This document shows positions 1 to 6,818 of a DNA stretch of 6,937 bases, one piece after another (position 1 is the stretch's first letter; each line of letters begins with the position of its first letter). A program made the position numbers and the translations under genes. The DNA is from an uncultured Tissierellia bacterium. Its GTDB lineage: Bacteria; Bacillota; Clostridia; Tissierellales; Peptoniphilaceae. The DNA lies in NCBI GenBank assembly GCA_902489375.1, contig CABTZP010000072.1:1-6937 (forward strand), written 5' to 3'. Below the pieces are notes generated by a model. It saw only the letters and a list, made by a program, of their open reading frames with translations, made no database searches and was not told the origin of the DNA.

Positions 1-2442
1 CAGCTTAATAATGTCCGCTGCGGTCCCTTGGATGGGGGTGTTTAAAGCGACCCGCTTTCCAAAAGAACGGATATTAAAATTGTCGCTCGAAAGTTCAGGG
101 ATGGCCCGGTGTCTGCCATAATACGTGGTGACAAAACCTTTTTCCATGGCATCATCAACCATTTGGCTCATATATTTTTTGATTGCCGGGTAGGTGTTCT
201 TATACTGGTCAATATATTTGCCCGCTTCCTCCCTAGAAATGGAAAGGTTTTGGGAAAGGCCATAATCAGAGATTCCATAAATAATCCCAAAATTGACTGC
301 CTTTGCCATCGAACGTTCAAGATCCGTAACTTCCGAAATGTCCTTATGGTTAATTTCTGCAGCCGTTTTTCGATGAATATCCTCTCCGTCCCGAAAAGCC
401 TGAATCATCGTCTGATCTCCGGAAAGTGCGGCCAGCACACGAAGCTCAATTTGAGAATAGTCGGCATCAATCAGCATATCTCCCTTTTGGGCAACAAAAA
501 CCGCCCGGAACTTTCGGCCAATTTCTGTACGAACGGGAATATTTTGAAGATTTGGCTCCGTGGAAGAAATTCTTCCCGTCGCGGCGACATTTTGTCGAAA
601 TAGAGAATGAACCCGGCTGTCCTCTTTGATATAAGGCCGAAATCCGTCAATATAGGTGGATTTTAATTTGGCATATTGGCGATAAGATAGGACCGCCTCC
701 ACAATAGGATGATCATCCCTGATTTTTTCAAGAACGGAAGCAGCCGTCGAATATCCCGTTTTTGTCTTTTTTCCGTGAGAGAGCTTTAAATCGTCGAAGA
801 GCACATCTCCAAGCTGTTTGGGCGAATTGATATTAAATGCCTTGCCCGCGTATTGGTAGACGGTCTTTTCAACATCCAGAAGCTTCTGACTGATTTCCTG
901 ATCCAGCTGATCAATGACGCTTTCATCGACCGCAATGCCTGTCATTTCCATATGAGCAAGGACCTTGGCCAGGGGATTTTCAATGGTAGCAAAAAGCGCC
1001 GCCATTCCCATCTCCTCCAACTGATCGAGAAGAAGGGCTTTTCCCCTTTGAATTGCAGCAAGAATCCCTGATGAGTAAGATAGGAGATCATCCTCTTCAA
1101 GATCTTGAAAATTCTTCCGCTTCACTCCCTTTCCTAATAGTTGTTCGGTATCCTTAATACTAAGGCCCAGAAGCCTTTGGGCCATGGAAGAGATTTCATA
1201 CGAGCTGCGATTGGGATCAATCAAATACTCCATGAGCATGACATCTTCATAGGTGGCCTGAAAGGAAATGCCTAGCTTACTGAGAAGGACGATCGATTCT
1301 TTGACATCATAAGCAAGAAAATGCAGTCCCTCCTTTTCAAAAAGAGGGCCAAAAAGCGTTCGAAATTCTTTTTCCTTCCCCTTAATGGAAAGAATCAGAG
1401 TTTCTTCCCCGACCAAAAACGCAGCAAACACGGGTTTGGCATAAAGATAATGTTCTCCATCGGGGAAAAGAGAAAAAGCGACTTCTTTGGTCTGCAAAAG
1501 TTTTTGATACAAATGGTTCCATTCCGACTCTTTAAGCCATTGGCCTGAAAAGCGAGTAGTTTCTTCTTTTTTTTCGATAGAAAATCGATTGGCAAAGGAA
1601 TGAAATTCCAAGGCCTGAAAGCGTTCATTGAGCTTTTCTATTTGTGGCGCTTTTGGGCTGAAATCATTTAGAGTCTCCTGGATCGGAAGGTCTCTTAAAA
1701 TCGTTCCCAACTCGCGGCTCATCAACGCCTGGGCCTGGTTTTCTCTTAGGTTTTCTTTGAGTTTCTTTCCGGAAATCGCTTCTAAATTGGCATAAACTCC
1801 TTCCAGATTCCGATATTGGTGAATCAGCTTTAAGGCTGTCTTCTCCCCAACCCCAGGCACACCAGGGATATTATCCGATGCGTCCCCTTGAAGTCCTTTC
1901 ACTTCAATGAGTTCTTTAGGCATAAGGCCATACTTTTCCTTAATCCAATCTTCATCAATCACCTCGAGATTGGAAATTCCTTTTTTCGTGAATAGAACCC
2001 GTGTATTGGCGTCGACCAGCTGGAAGTAATCTCGATCTCCGGTTAAAAGGACGCTGAATACGCCCGCTTCCCCCGCTTTTTTTGAAAGGGTGCCGATAAT
2101 ATCATCCGCTTCAAATCCCTTCATGTCCATTTGCTTTACGCCGAGCAGCTCAAGAATGTCTTTAGTCATGCCAAATTGAGCTGTAAGCTCTGAAGGGGTT
2201 TCTTTCCGGTTGCCTTTATATGCTTCATAATCTTTTTCCCGAAAAGTTGGCTCACTCCGGTCAAAGGCGACCAGAACATAATCGGGTTGGATCATTTCAA
2301 CGGCTTTCCAATACATCATTAAGAAGCCATAGACGCCATTGGTAAAAATGCCATCTGATGTGGTCAGCTTTTGAATGGCATAAAATGCCCGAAAAAGAAG
2401 GCTGGATCCGTCAATCATCAGAAATGTTTTCTTCCCTTTCAT
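1..2442 (-). CDS. polA: DNA polymerase I (C-terminus cut off by the window edge)
   Basis: Template-directed DNA synthesis plus 5'-3' (flap) exonuclease, used for Okazaki-fragment processing and excision repair in the cytoplasm. The frame is open for 814 codons from ATG at 2442 to base 1 without a stop. Residues 1 to about 260 are the 5'-3' exonuclease, with metal-binding acidic clusters EADD (112-115 region), GDRDYFQLV (135-143) and GDASDNIPG (186-194), then the helix-hairpin-helix VPGVGEKTAL. Residues about 300-470 correspond to the 3'-5' exonuclease fold, but the DxE motif is replaced by FSLF near 324 and the last catalytic Asp near 457 is absent; only Asp379 (AYD) remains. Proofreading is therefore probably lost, as in Bacillus enzymes. 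The polymerase domain shows AATGRISS (621-628), motif A DADYSQIELR (Asp661) and motif B with Arg710, Lys714, Phe718 and Tyr722. It ends in NTPIQGTAADIIKL. Motif C (HDE) and roughly 60-70 residues lie outside. The start is supported by AGGGAGG at 2447-2453, four bases upstream. Confidence 0.98.
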   Translation of the reverse strand, partial: MKGKKTFLMIDGSSLLFRAFYAIQKLTTSDGIFTNGVYGFLMMYWKAVEMIQPDYVLVAFDRSEPTFREKDYEAYKGNRKETPSELTAQFGMTKDILELLGVKQMDMKGFEADDIIGTLSKKAGEAGVFSVLLTGDRDYFQLVDANTRVLFTKKGISNLEVIDEDWIKEKYGLMPKELIEVKGLQGDASDNIPGVPGVGEKTALKLIHQYRNLEGVYANLEAISGKKLKENLRENQAQALMSRELGTILRDLPIQETLNDFSPKAPQIEKLNERFQALEFHSFANRFSIEKKEETTRFSGQWLKESEWNHLYQKLLQTKEVAFSLFPDGEHYLYAKPVFAAFLVGEETLILSIKGKEKEFRTLFGPLFEKEGLHFLAYDVKESIVLLSKLGISFQATYEDVMLMEYLIDPNRSSYEISSMAQRLLGLSIKDTEQLLGKGVKRKNFQDLEEDDLLSYSSGILAAIQRGKALLLDQLEEMGMAALFATIENPLAKVLAHMEMTGIAVDESVIDQLDQEISQKLLDVEKTVYQYAGKAFNINSPKQLGDVLFDDLKLSHGKKTKTGYSTAASVLEKIRDDHPIVEAVLSYRQYAKLKSTYIDGFRPYIKEDSRVHSLFRQNVAATGRISSTEPNLQNIPVRTEIGRKFRAVFVAQKGDMLIDADYSQIELRVLAALSGDQTMIQAFRDGEDIHRKTAAEINHKDISEVTDLERSMAKAVNFGIIYGISDYGLSQNLSISREEAGKYIDQYKNTYPAIKKYMSQMVDDAMEKGFVTTYYGRHRAIPELSSDNFNIRSFGKRVALNTPIQGTAADIIKL

Positions 2443-2458
2443 AGGTCCTCCCTAAGAT

Positions 2459-2482
2459 AAAAAAAGCCACGCCTTCGCGTGG
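2459..2482 (-). terminator. Rho-independent terminator between tRNA-Leu and polA
   Basis: On the minus strand a perfect 6-bp GC-rich stem, CCACGC/GCGTGG, closes a GAAG tetraloop and is followed by C and seven T residues. It begins six bases after the tRNA-Leu 3' end and stops only six bases before the polA ribosome-binding site. It therefore serves the tRNA and attenuates anything reading into polA. Confidence 0.9.
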
Positions 2483-2488
2483 ATGAAA

Positions 2489-2573
2489 TGCTGGTGGTGG
2501 GACTTGAACCCACACGCGGTCAAGCCGCAACAGATTTTGAGTCTGTCTCGTCTGCCAATTCCGACACACCAGC
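2489..2573 (-). tRNA. tRNA-Leu, anticodon CAA
   Basis: This is an 85-base class II tRNA that decodes UUG. The acceptor arms GCTGGTG (2567-2573) and CACCAGC (2490-2496) pair perfectly, with discriminator A at 2489. The anticodon stem is ACAGA/TCTGT around the 7-base loop CTCAAAA, so the anticodon at 2537-2539 is CAA. A long variable arm (GCGG/CCGC) marks it as leucine-type, and the T arm GTGGG-TTCAAGT-CCCAC is canonical. The D loop carries the conserved GG. The CCA tail is not encoded (the next bases are TTT), so it must be added by the CCA-adding nucleotidyltransferase. It is followed at once by a terminator and preceded by its own promoter, so it looks like a single-gene unit. Confidence 0.97.
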
Positions 2574-2583
2574 TTACCGGATT

Positions 2584-2612
2584 ACTCTAACAAAAAATGC
2601 GATAAATGGCAA
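2584..2612 (-). promoter_or_regulatory. Sigma-A-type promoter of tRNA-Leu
   Basis: On the minus strand, TTGCCA (2607-2612) and TAGAGT (2584-2589) are separated by exactly 17 bases. The -10 box ends ten bases before the mature tRNA 5' end, which leaves a leader of only a few bases. It is the only good promoter visible on this strand upstream of polA. Confidence 0.75.
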
Positions 2613-2689
2613 TAGTTTTCCTCCCACTGTTTTATCAGTATACCATAAGGCTCTTTTCGTTTCCTTTCATTTCCATTTTTGCCTTTCTC

Positions 2690-2719
2690 TTGTTGTCTTT
2701 TTCTTTTATTCGATATAAT
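2690..2719 (+). promoter_or_regulatory. Promoter of the UvrD-like helicase
   Basis: There is a consensus -10 TATAAT at 2714-2719. The best -35 is TTGTTG (2690-2695, 18-base spacer); TTGTCT at 2693-2698 would leave only 15. The start codon is 26 bases beyond the -10, so the leader is about 20 bases and consists mainly of the ribosome-binding site AAAGGAGG (2731-2738). It is divergent from the tRNA-Leu promoter, with no operator-like repeat between them. Confidence 0.75.
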
Positions 2720-2744
2720 GAACCCCTGAGAAAGGAGGACGCTA

Positions 2745-4601
2745 ATGGAATTTACCGATGCGCAAAAGCAGGCGATCCTGCACAAAAATGGTCCTTGTCT
2801 GGTTTTGGCCGTTCCCGGTTCAGGAAAAACGACGGTTCTTCTTGCCCGCTTGCGAGCGCTGATCGAAGCTGGCGTTCCTCCAGAGAGCATTTGCTCTATT
2901 ACCTTTTCCAGACTTCAAGCAAGGGATATGCAAGAGCGTTTTCAAAAGGATCCCTCTTTTTCGAAAGATGACCGCATCACATTTTCGACGATTCATGCCT
3001 TTTGCTACCGAATTCTTAGAGCCTATGCACACAAAAAGAATAGTCAGCTGACCCTGATGGAAGGGTCTGATCAATGGAATAAATACCAAATCGTGAGCCA
3101 CTTTTTTGCCAAAGAAAGAGGCTATTCCATGTCCGAAGATGAGGCCGAGGAGTTTTTTCGCATTGATGGATATTTGAAAAACGCCCTGATCACTTATCGG
3201 CAATACCAAAAGAAAACAAAAAATGCCTTTTCGGGTTTTGAAAAAATTTCGCGTCAATATGAGTCCTTTAAAGCGGATAACAACATCATTGATTTTGACG
3301 ATATGCTGGTAAAAACCCTGCAGGTTTTGGATGCAGACCCGGACCTTTTAAGCGCCCTCCGTGACCGTTTTTTCTATTTTCAAGTCGATGAAGCGCAGGA
3401 CACCTCCCCCATTCAGTTTCGGATCATCGAAAAGCTCGCTGCGCCCAAAAACAACCTTTTTATGGCGGCAGACGATGATCAGGCAATCTATGGCTTTCGG
3501 GGAGCTAATCCATATTACCTCCTTCATTTTAAAGAAATTTATCCCACAGCCCGCCTGATTAAAATGGAAGAAAATTACCGTTCGTCTGAAAACATCGTCC
3601 GCCTTTCTTCTTTTCTCATTCGTTATAATGAAAGCCGCTATGAAAAAGAAGCGGAAGCTACTCAGGAGGGATCCGAAAAAATTCAGATGTTTCTGGTAAA
3701 CAGTCTCAATAAGGAAATCTCCCTTTTAGAAAAAAATCTTGAAAAGGATCTGAAAAAAGGAACCGTTGCCATTCTCTTTCGCAACAATCTTTCTATGATT
3801 GCACCTGCCCAGATGCTCTTGGAAAAAGGATATGCCTTTGAAACCCGAGCAAGAGCCGATCGATTTTTCCGTCATCGGGTCCTGCGAGATGCTCTTGATA
3901 TTTTGCGCTTTTCTCAAGATCCGACCAACCTCTTACTTTTCAAAAAGATTTATTATAAATTGAACGCCTTTATCAAGGGGTCCTTTATCGAAGCGCTTTC
4001 TCAAACCGATTCTCCCCTTCCGGTTTTGGACCGTCTTCTTGCCCTTCCGCAAACACAAAATCGTTTTTACCAGGAAAAAATTGGGCGGCTTAAAAGGACC
4101 TTTGGCCGAATGAAAAGCGAGAGTCCCTTGATCGCTTTGGAGGAGATGGAAAAAGAACTGGGGTATAATGAGTATCTTACGGAAAATGCCCGCTTTGGGG
4201 ATACTTTTGCCATGACTGCGCAAAGAATTTTGGAAATTCTAAAACAGATTTCCCATGGAGCAGGCAGCCTTTCTGAATGGGAAAAACAGCTTTTTCTTTT
4301 GAACGAAGAAATTAATAAGTCTGGGCAAAATAAAGCCCTCCTTACGCTATCGACAATTCATGGCGCAAAGGGGCTGGAGTATGACACCGTTTGGATGATT
4401 GATCTGATTCAAAATGAGTTTCCTTCCATCATGGCTCTGGATCTAAATGACGGGGGCGATCCCCAGCTATTAGAAGAAGAAAGAAGACTATTTTATGTCG
4501 GAATGACCCGAGCAAAAAAAAGGCTGCGACTGATCGGCCGGCGAAAAATGAACGCTCACCCTGCCCAGCCGTCTCAATTTTTGGATGAAATCCAACACTA
4601 A
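2745..4601 (+). CDS. UvrD/Rep/PcrA-type superfamily 1A DNA helicase, compact form
   Basis: ATP-driven 3'-5' DNA unwinding or translocation, probably in repair or clearing of replication obstacles (family knowledge). All core SF1A motifs are present in order: Q motif (Phe3, Gln7), Walker A VPGSGKTT (23-30), Ia near ITFSRLQARDM (52-62), STIHAF (81-86), Walker B VDEAQDT (214-220), motif III ADDDQAIYGFRGA (242-254), motif IV ENYRS (276-280), motif V TIHGAKGLE (537-545) and motif VI YVGMTRAKKRL (584-594). Arg589 is the likely arginine finger. At 618 residues it is about 100 shorter than PcrA/UvrD, and it stops some 30 residues after motif VI with no room for the C-terminal Tudor-like RNA-polymerase-binding domain. 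It may be a distinct UvrD-like paralogue rather than PcrA, so no symbol is given. ATG is preceded by AAAGGAGG at six-base spacing. It stands as a single gene, convergent with the next operon. Confidence 0.95.
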   Translation: MEFTDAQKQAILHKNGPCLVLAVPGSGKTTVLLARLRALIEAGVPPESICSITFSRLQARDMQERFQKDPSFSKDDRITFSTIHAFCYRILRAYAHKKNSQLTLMEGSDQWNKYQIVSHFFAKERGYSMSEDEAEEFFRIDGYLKNALITYRQYQKKTKNAFSGFEKISRQYESFKADNNIIDFDDMLVKTLQVLDADPDLLSALRDRFFYFQVDEAQDTSPIQFRIIEKLAAPKNNLFMAADDDQAIYGFRGANPYYLLHFKEIYPTARLIKMEENYRSSENIVRLSSFLIRYNESRYEKEAEATQEGSEKIQMFLVNSLNKEISLLEKNLEKDLKKGTVAILFRNNLSMIAPAQMLLEKGYAFETRARADRFFRHRVLRDALDILRFSQDPTNLLLFKKIYYKLNAFIKGSFIEALSQTDSPLPVLDRLLALPQTQNRFYQEKIGRLKRTFGRMKSESPLIALEEMEKELGYNEYLTENARFGDTFAMTAQRILEILKQISHGAGSLSEWEKQLFLLNEEINKSGQNKALLTLSTIHGAKGLEYDTVWMIDLIQNEFPSIMALDLNDGGDPQLLEEERRLFYVGMTRAKKRLRLIGRRKMNAHPAQPSQFLDEIQH

Positions 4602-4621
4602 AAGTTCAGAATATTTGAAAA

Positions 4622-5179
4622 TTAAACGGCGCCCTCCGGCCTTTTCATTCTTTCGCAATCCTTTTTATTGAAAGAAACCAGCTCATCAAAGGTTCGAGGG
4701 GTAAAGCCAATAATATCCACCCCGCAATTGAGGGCCTTAAAGATCTGTCGAGACTTTTCCTGATTTAAAGATGGATGGTTATGGATATGCCCGTAGATAT
4801 GCCAACTCCCAAAGTAAAAACCATCCCATTCTAATAAGGGATAATGGAAAAGAACAAGGCGGTGACCGCGGTCATGAATAACCAGATAATCGCAGATTTC
4901 AACGAAGTATTTTCTTAATTCCGGATTTTTCGTGATCATATCGTCATGGTTTCCACAGATTAGGTGAAGGCGGCCATTTAATTGGGATAAATATGTGGCG
5001 GGCGATGTGGTTCGGTAAACCAGATCTCCGACGATATATACATCATCAAATTCCCTGACTACCCGGTTCCAGTTTTGAATCATGGTCCGATCCATTTCTT
5101 CAATGCTTGAAAAGGGCCGGTGGCAAAACTTGATGACACGGGTGTCGCCGAAATGACAGTCGGCGATATAGTAGTTCAT
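4622..5179 (-). CDS. Calcineurin-like metallophosphoesterase
   Basis: A 185-residue protein with the full dinuclear-metal phosphoesterase signature: DCH (Asp7, His9), GDLVYR (Asp52), GNHDD (Asn77, His78, Asp79), FHYPL (His112) and GHIH (His131, His133). No signal peptide or membrane segment is seen, so it should act in the cytoplasm. Its size and the GDL/GNHD/HYPL/GHIH spacing resemble the small bacterial predicted phosphoesterases of the COG4186 type. The substrate is unknown; family relatives hydrolyse phosphomonoesters, phosphodiesters or nucleotides, and nothing here chooses among these. The start follows GAGGAG with an unusually short three-base gap, but Asp7 leaves no room for a later start. 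It lies 13 bases after the pseudouridine synthase stop, so it is almost certainly its operon partner. Its stop is 20 bases from the convergent helicase stop. Confidence 0.92.
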   Translation of the reverse strand: MNYYIADCHFGDTRVIKFCHRPFSSIEEMDRTMIQNWNRVVREFDDVYIVGDLVYRTTSPATYLSQLNGRLHLICGNHDDMITKNPELRKYFVEICDYLVIHDRGHRLVLFHYPLLEWDGFYFGSWHIYGHIHNHPSLNQEKSRQIFKALNCGVDIIGFTPRTFDELVSFNKKDCERMKRPEGAV

Positions 5180-5192
5180 TCACTCCTCTTCC

Positions 5193-5918
5193 CTAGTTTC
5201 CCTTCTCTTGCCCGGCAAACATTTTAAGCTTCTCTAGTTCGTCCTGGCTTAAAGGGCGGTAATCTCCCGGAGACAAATCCTCTGGAAGCGTTAAATTGGC
5301 AAACTGAATTCGTTTCAATTTTAGGACAAGTTTCCCGCAATTTGCAAACATTCTTTTGATTTGATGGTATTTTCCCTCTGAAATCGTCACCCGGCCGCAG
5401 GATGACGACAGCTTTTCAAGCTTAGCTGGACGAGTAAGAATCCCTTCTGGCTTTAGAATCATCCCCTCCCGAAAAGAAAGGATGTCTTTTTCATCGAATG
5501 GCTGGTCAAGCTCTGCCAGATACACTTTTTTGACATGATGCCTTGGACTTAATAGGCGGTGAGAAAGCCGCCCGTCATTGGTGATAAGAAGAAGTCCACT
5601 GGTATCCTTATCCAGCCTTCCGCAGGGAAAAAGCCCCTTTCTCTGATCTTCCGGTCGGATCAGGTCGATGACGGTCTTTTCCCTGTCCCGACTGGCAGAA
5701 ATCGTTCCAATGGGTTTATTGAGTAAATAATAGACATAACGATCAGTCTGAACTTCTCCCCCATCAATAAGAAATTTTGCATCTTCTTCCACTTTTGTCT
5801 TGGGAATTCGGATCAGCTTTCCATCCGCCTGGACCCGCCCGTTCTTCATCAGTTCTGCAATTTCTTTCCGGGACCCTAACCCGGCATTGGCCAAGAGTTT
5901 ATCTGCGCGTACTTTCAT
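5193..5918 (-). CDS. rsuA: 16S rRNA pseudouridine synthase, RsuA type
   Basis: Isomerises a uridine in rRNA; RsuA itself modifies U516 (E. coli numbering) of 16S rRNA on the assembling small subunit. With the ATG start the protein has 241 residues, close to E. coli RsuA. Residues 2 to about 50 form the S4 RNA-binding domain (RADKLLANAGLGSRKE). The catalytic motif GRLDKDTSGLLLITNDG begins at 100, with nucleophile Asp103. EGKYHQIKRMF (181-191) favours RsuA over RluB/RluE, which usually carry a different basic motif here; assignment to exactly U516 is inferred. An in-frame GTG at 5927 would add three residues, but it lies inside the Shine-Dalgarno AGGTGG (5924-5929), which sits five bases before ATG at 5918, so ATG is preferred. 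It heads a two-gene operon with the phosphoesterase. Confidence 0.93.
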   Translation of the reverse strand: MKVRADKLLANAGLGSRKEIAELMKNGRVQADGKLIRIPKTKVEEDAKFLIDGGEVQTDRYVYYLLNKPIGTISASRDREKTVIDLIRPEDQRKGLFPCGRLDKDTSGLLLITNDGRLSHRLLSPRHHVKKVYLAELDQPFDEKDILSFREGMILKPEGILTRPAKLEKLSSSCGRVTISEGKYHQIKRMFANCGKLVLKLKRIQFANLTLPEDLSPGDYRPLSQDELEKLKMFAGQEKGN

Positions 5919-5923
5919 CTCTC

Positions 5924-5929
5924 CCACCT
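5924..5929 (-). promoter_or_regulatory. Shine-Dalgarno site that fixes the rsuA start
   Basis: AGGTGG is placed five bases upstream of ATG at 5918. The alternative GTG start (5925-5927) falls within this site and has no comparable motif at proper spacing, so the shorter protein is favoured. Confidence 0.7.
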
Positions 5930-5952
5930 ATTTCCCGTTTTTTCTTGGAGCC

Positions 5953-5981
5953 TTCATAAACTCATTCGTAAAACAAGGCAA
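5953..5981 (-). promoter_or_regulatory. Weak candidate promoter for the rsuA operon
   Basis: On the minus strand TTGCCT (5976-5981) and TATGAA (5953-5958) are 17 bases apart. The -10 ends 34 bases before the preferred ATG. Both boxes depart from consensus and the -35 overlaps the 3' arm of the hairpin at 5977-6001. This is the best match in the gap, but read-through from the upstream regulator gene is an alternative. Confidence 0.3.
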
Positions 5982-6001
5982 GTCCTCATTGAGAACTTGC
6001 C
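5968..6001 (-). terminator. Hairpin with short U-rich tail, probable terminator of the upstream regulator gene
   Basis: The arms GGCAAGT and ACTTGCC (5977-5983 and 5995-6001) pair over seven bases. After a single mismatch, CTC/GAG adds three more pairs around an ATT-type loop. On the minus strand the stem is followed by TTGTTTTA. It lies about 110 bases past the regulator stop and about 60 before rsuA. The tail is imperfect, so termination may be partial; an operator-like role is also possible. Confidence 0.5.
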
Positions 6002-6052
6002 CTCTTTGGTCTCATTTTCTATCTATTTACGTTCACGGTTGATCCCCTCTCT

Positions 6053-6072
6053 AAGAAGGGTTTCCCTTTTTT
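6053..6072 (+). terminator. Small plus-strand hairpin with T run
   Basis: AAGAAGGG-TTT-CCCTTTTT can form about eight pairs (one G-T) around a three-base loop and ends in six T residues, part of which lie in the stem. It would act on plus-strand transcription, yet no plus-strand gene lies upstream of it. It may limit antisense transcription or be fortuitous. Confidence 0.25.
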
Positions 6073-6112
6073 CCGACTGCGAGAAACCGATGGACTGGTA
6101 AATAATGTTCTC

Positions 6113-6628
6113 TCATTTTCTCGCGTAAAGACCTTGACCCCAATCTTTGGTTTTTACGAAAAGCTGTTCATATTCAACAGCTAAAAAATCAATTATTTCG
6201 TTATTCTTTCTGTAAAAAGTACTTCTTGAGCAGAAGTATACTTCACAGATTTCTTGGACAGATTTTCTTTTGAAGTACCGAAGATCAACAAGATCAAACA
6301 TGTCTTCTCTTAATGAGAGGATCAAAAGCTTCACAATTTGAATTTGTATCTTCAGTTCATAAATCCGTTCCACTACATTTTCTTCTTCCATCAAAAGGGC
6401 TTCTTCAATGGATGCATATTTTCCATTATAACCTTTTTCTATGGGCTGGAGGGATGGGGTTCCCCCGGATTTTAGTCCGCCTGCATCCTGGCGCGTCAAG
6501 TAGTCCATTTTCCATTCCATAACGGTTTTGTCGTTATTGAGTTTAGAATACTTTTTACAATTCAATGGGTATTCCTTGAGCATTTCGACGATGAGGTCCC
6601 TAGTCTTTTTTGATGATTGGAAATTCAT
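6113..6628 (-). CDS. Phage-type transcriptional regulator with sigma-region-4-like HTH (RinA/ArpU-like)
   Basis: With ATG at 6628 the protein has 171 residues. The N-terminal part (KKTRDLIVEMLKEYP, 7-21) is basic and helical, as at the start of RinA/ArpU-type phage late-gene regulators. A glycine-rich, probably flexible linker follows (about 49-72), then a helical stretch (74-108). The C-terminal helix-turn-helix at about 112-150 (DLVDLRYFKRKSVQEICEVYF, then CSRSTFYRKNNEIIDFLA) follows the sigma-70 region 4 pattern. A DNA-binding activator role is inferred; the target is unknown. AAGGAG (6634-6639) lies five bases before ATG at 6628. An in-frame ATG at 6709 adds 27 charged residues and has its own weaker AAAGGA site, so the longer 198-residue form is possible. 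No phage structural or integrase genes accompany it, which suggests a remnant or domesticated regulator. Confidence 0.65.
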   Translation of the reverse strand: MNFQSSKKTRDLIVEMLKEYPLNCKKYSKLNNDKTVMEWKMDYLTRQDAGGLKSGGTPSLQPIEKGYNGKYASIEEALLMEEENVVERIYELKIQIQIVKLLILSLREDMFDLVDLRYFKRKSVQEICEVYFCSRSTFYRKNNEIIDFLAVEYEQLFVKTKDWGQGLYARK

Positions 6629-6633
6629 ATCCT

Positions 6634-6639
6634 CTCCTT
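6634..6639 (-). promoter_or_regulatory. Shine-Dalgarno site favouring the inner start of the regulator
   Basis: AAGGAG, within the run AAAAGGAGAGG, sits five bases before ATG at 6628. It matches consensus better than AAAGGA (6715-6720) before the outer ATG at 6709, and it lies inside the reading frame of the longer form. Confidence 0.6.
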
Positions 6640-6801
6640 TTCTTATTTTTAATTGAATAAGGTCCTTAGACCTTTCACTTCCTCTCCGTTCATTCTCAAG
6701 TTGGTTCATGTCTTTCCTTTATCTTAAGAAAGAAGGATTGAACCGCTATCCCAAAAATAGATGATTTCACTGTGACTCGGTTTATCGAGAGGAAAAGGAG
6801 A

Positions 6802-6818
6802 CATTTTGAAACAAAATG
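6802..6818. repeat. Perfect 17-base inverted repeat, operator-like
   Basis: CATTTTG (6802-6808) and CAAAATG (6812-6818) are exact reverse complements separated by AAA. It lies about 90 bases upstream of the outer start of the regulator gene. Its size and AT-rich symmetry suit a dimeric repressor site, but no binding protein can be named. Confidence 0.45.

Noticed and set aside
109..603. Plus-strand ORF of 164 codons opposite polA
   Set aside because: It is antisense to the conserved polymerase domain of polA, has low-complexity composition and no family resemblance.
2606..2971. Plus-strand ORF of 121 codons overlapping the helicase start
   Set aside because: It runs through the helicase promoter and start in another frame, and has no ribosome-binding site or recognisable domain.
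4628..4645. GC-rich GGCGCC...GGCC stretch followed by TTTT just after the helicase stop, considered as a terminator
   Set aside because: No stem longer than three pairs can be drawn with a sensible loop; it is the C-terminal coding sequence of the phosphoesterase.
4648..4676. Inverted repeat TTCTTT...AAAGAA with inner CAAT/ATTG near the end of the phosphoesterase gene, considered as a terminator for the helicase
   Set aside because: It is AT-rich, has a CG bulge and no T run after it on the plus strand, and it lies wholly inside coding sequence.
6767..6789. Small palindromes TCACTGTGA and CTCG-GTTTAT-CGAG upstream of the regulator
   Set aside because: Arms of four bases are expected by chance and neither has a U tail or a paired promoter.
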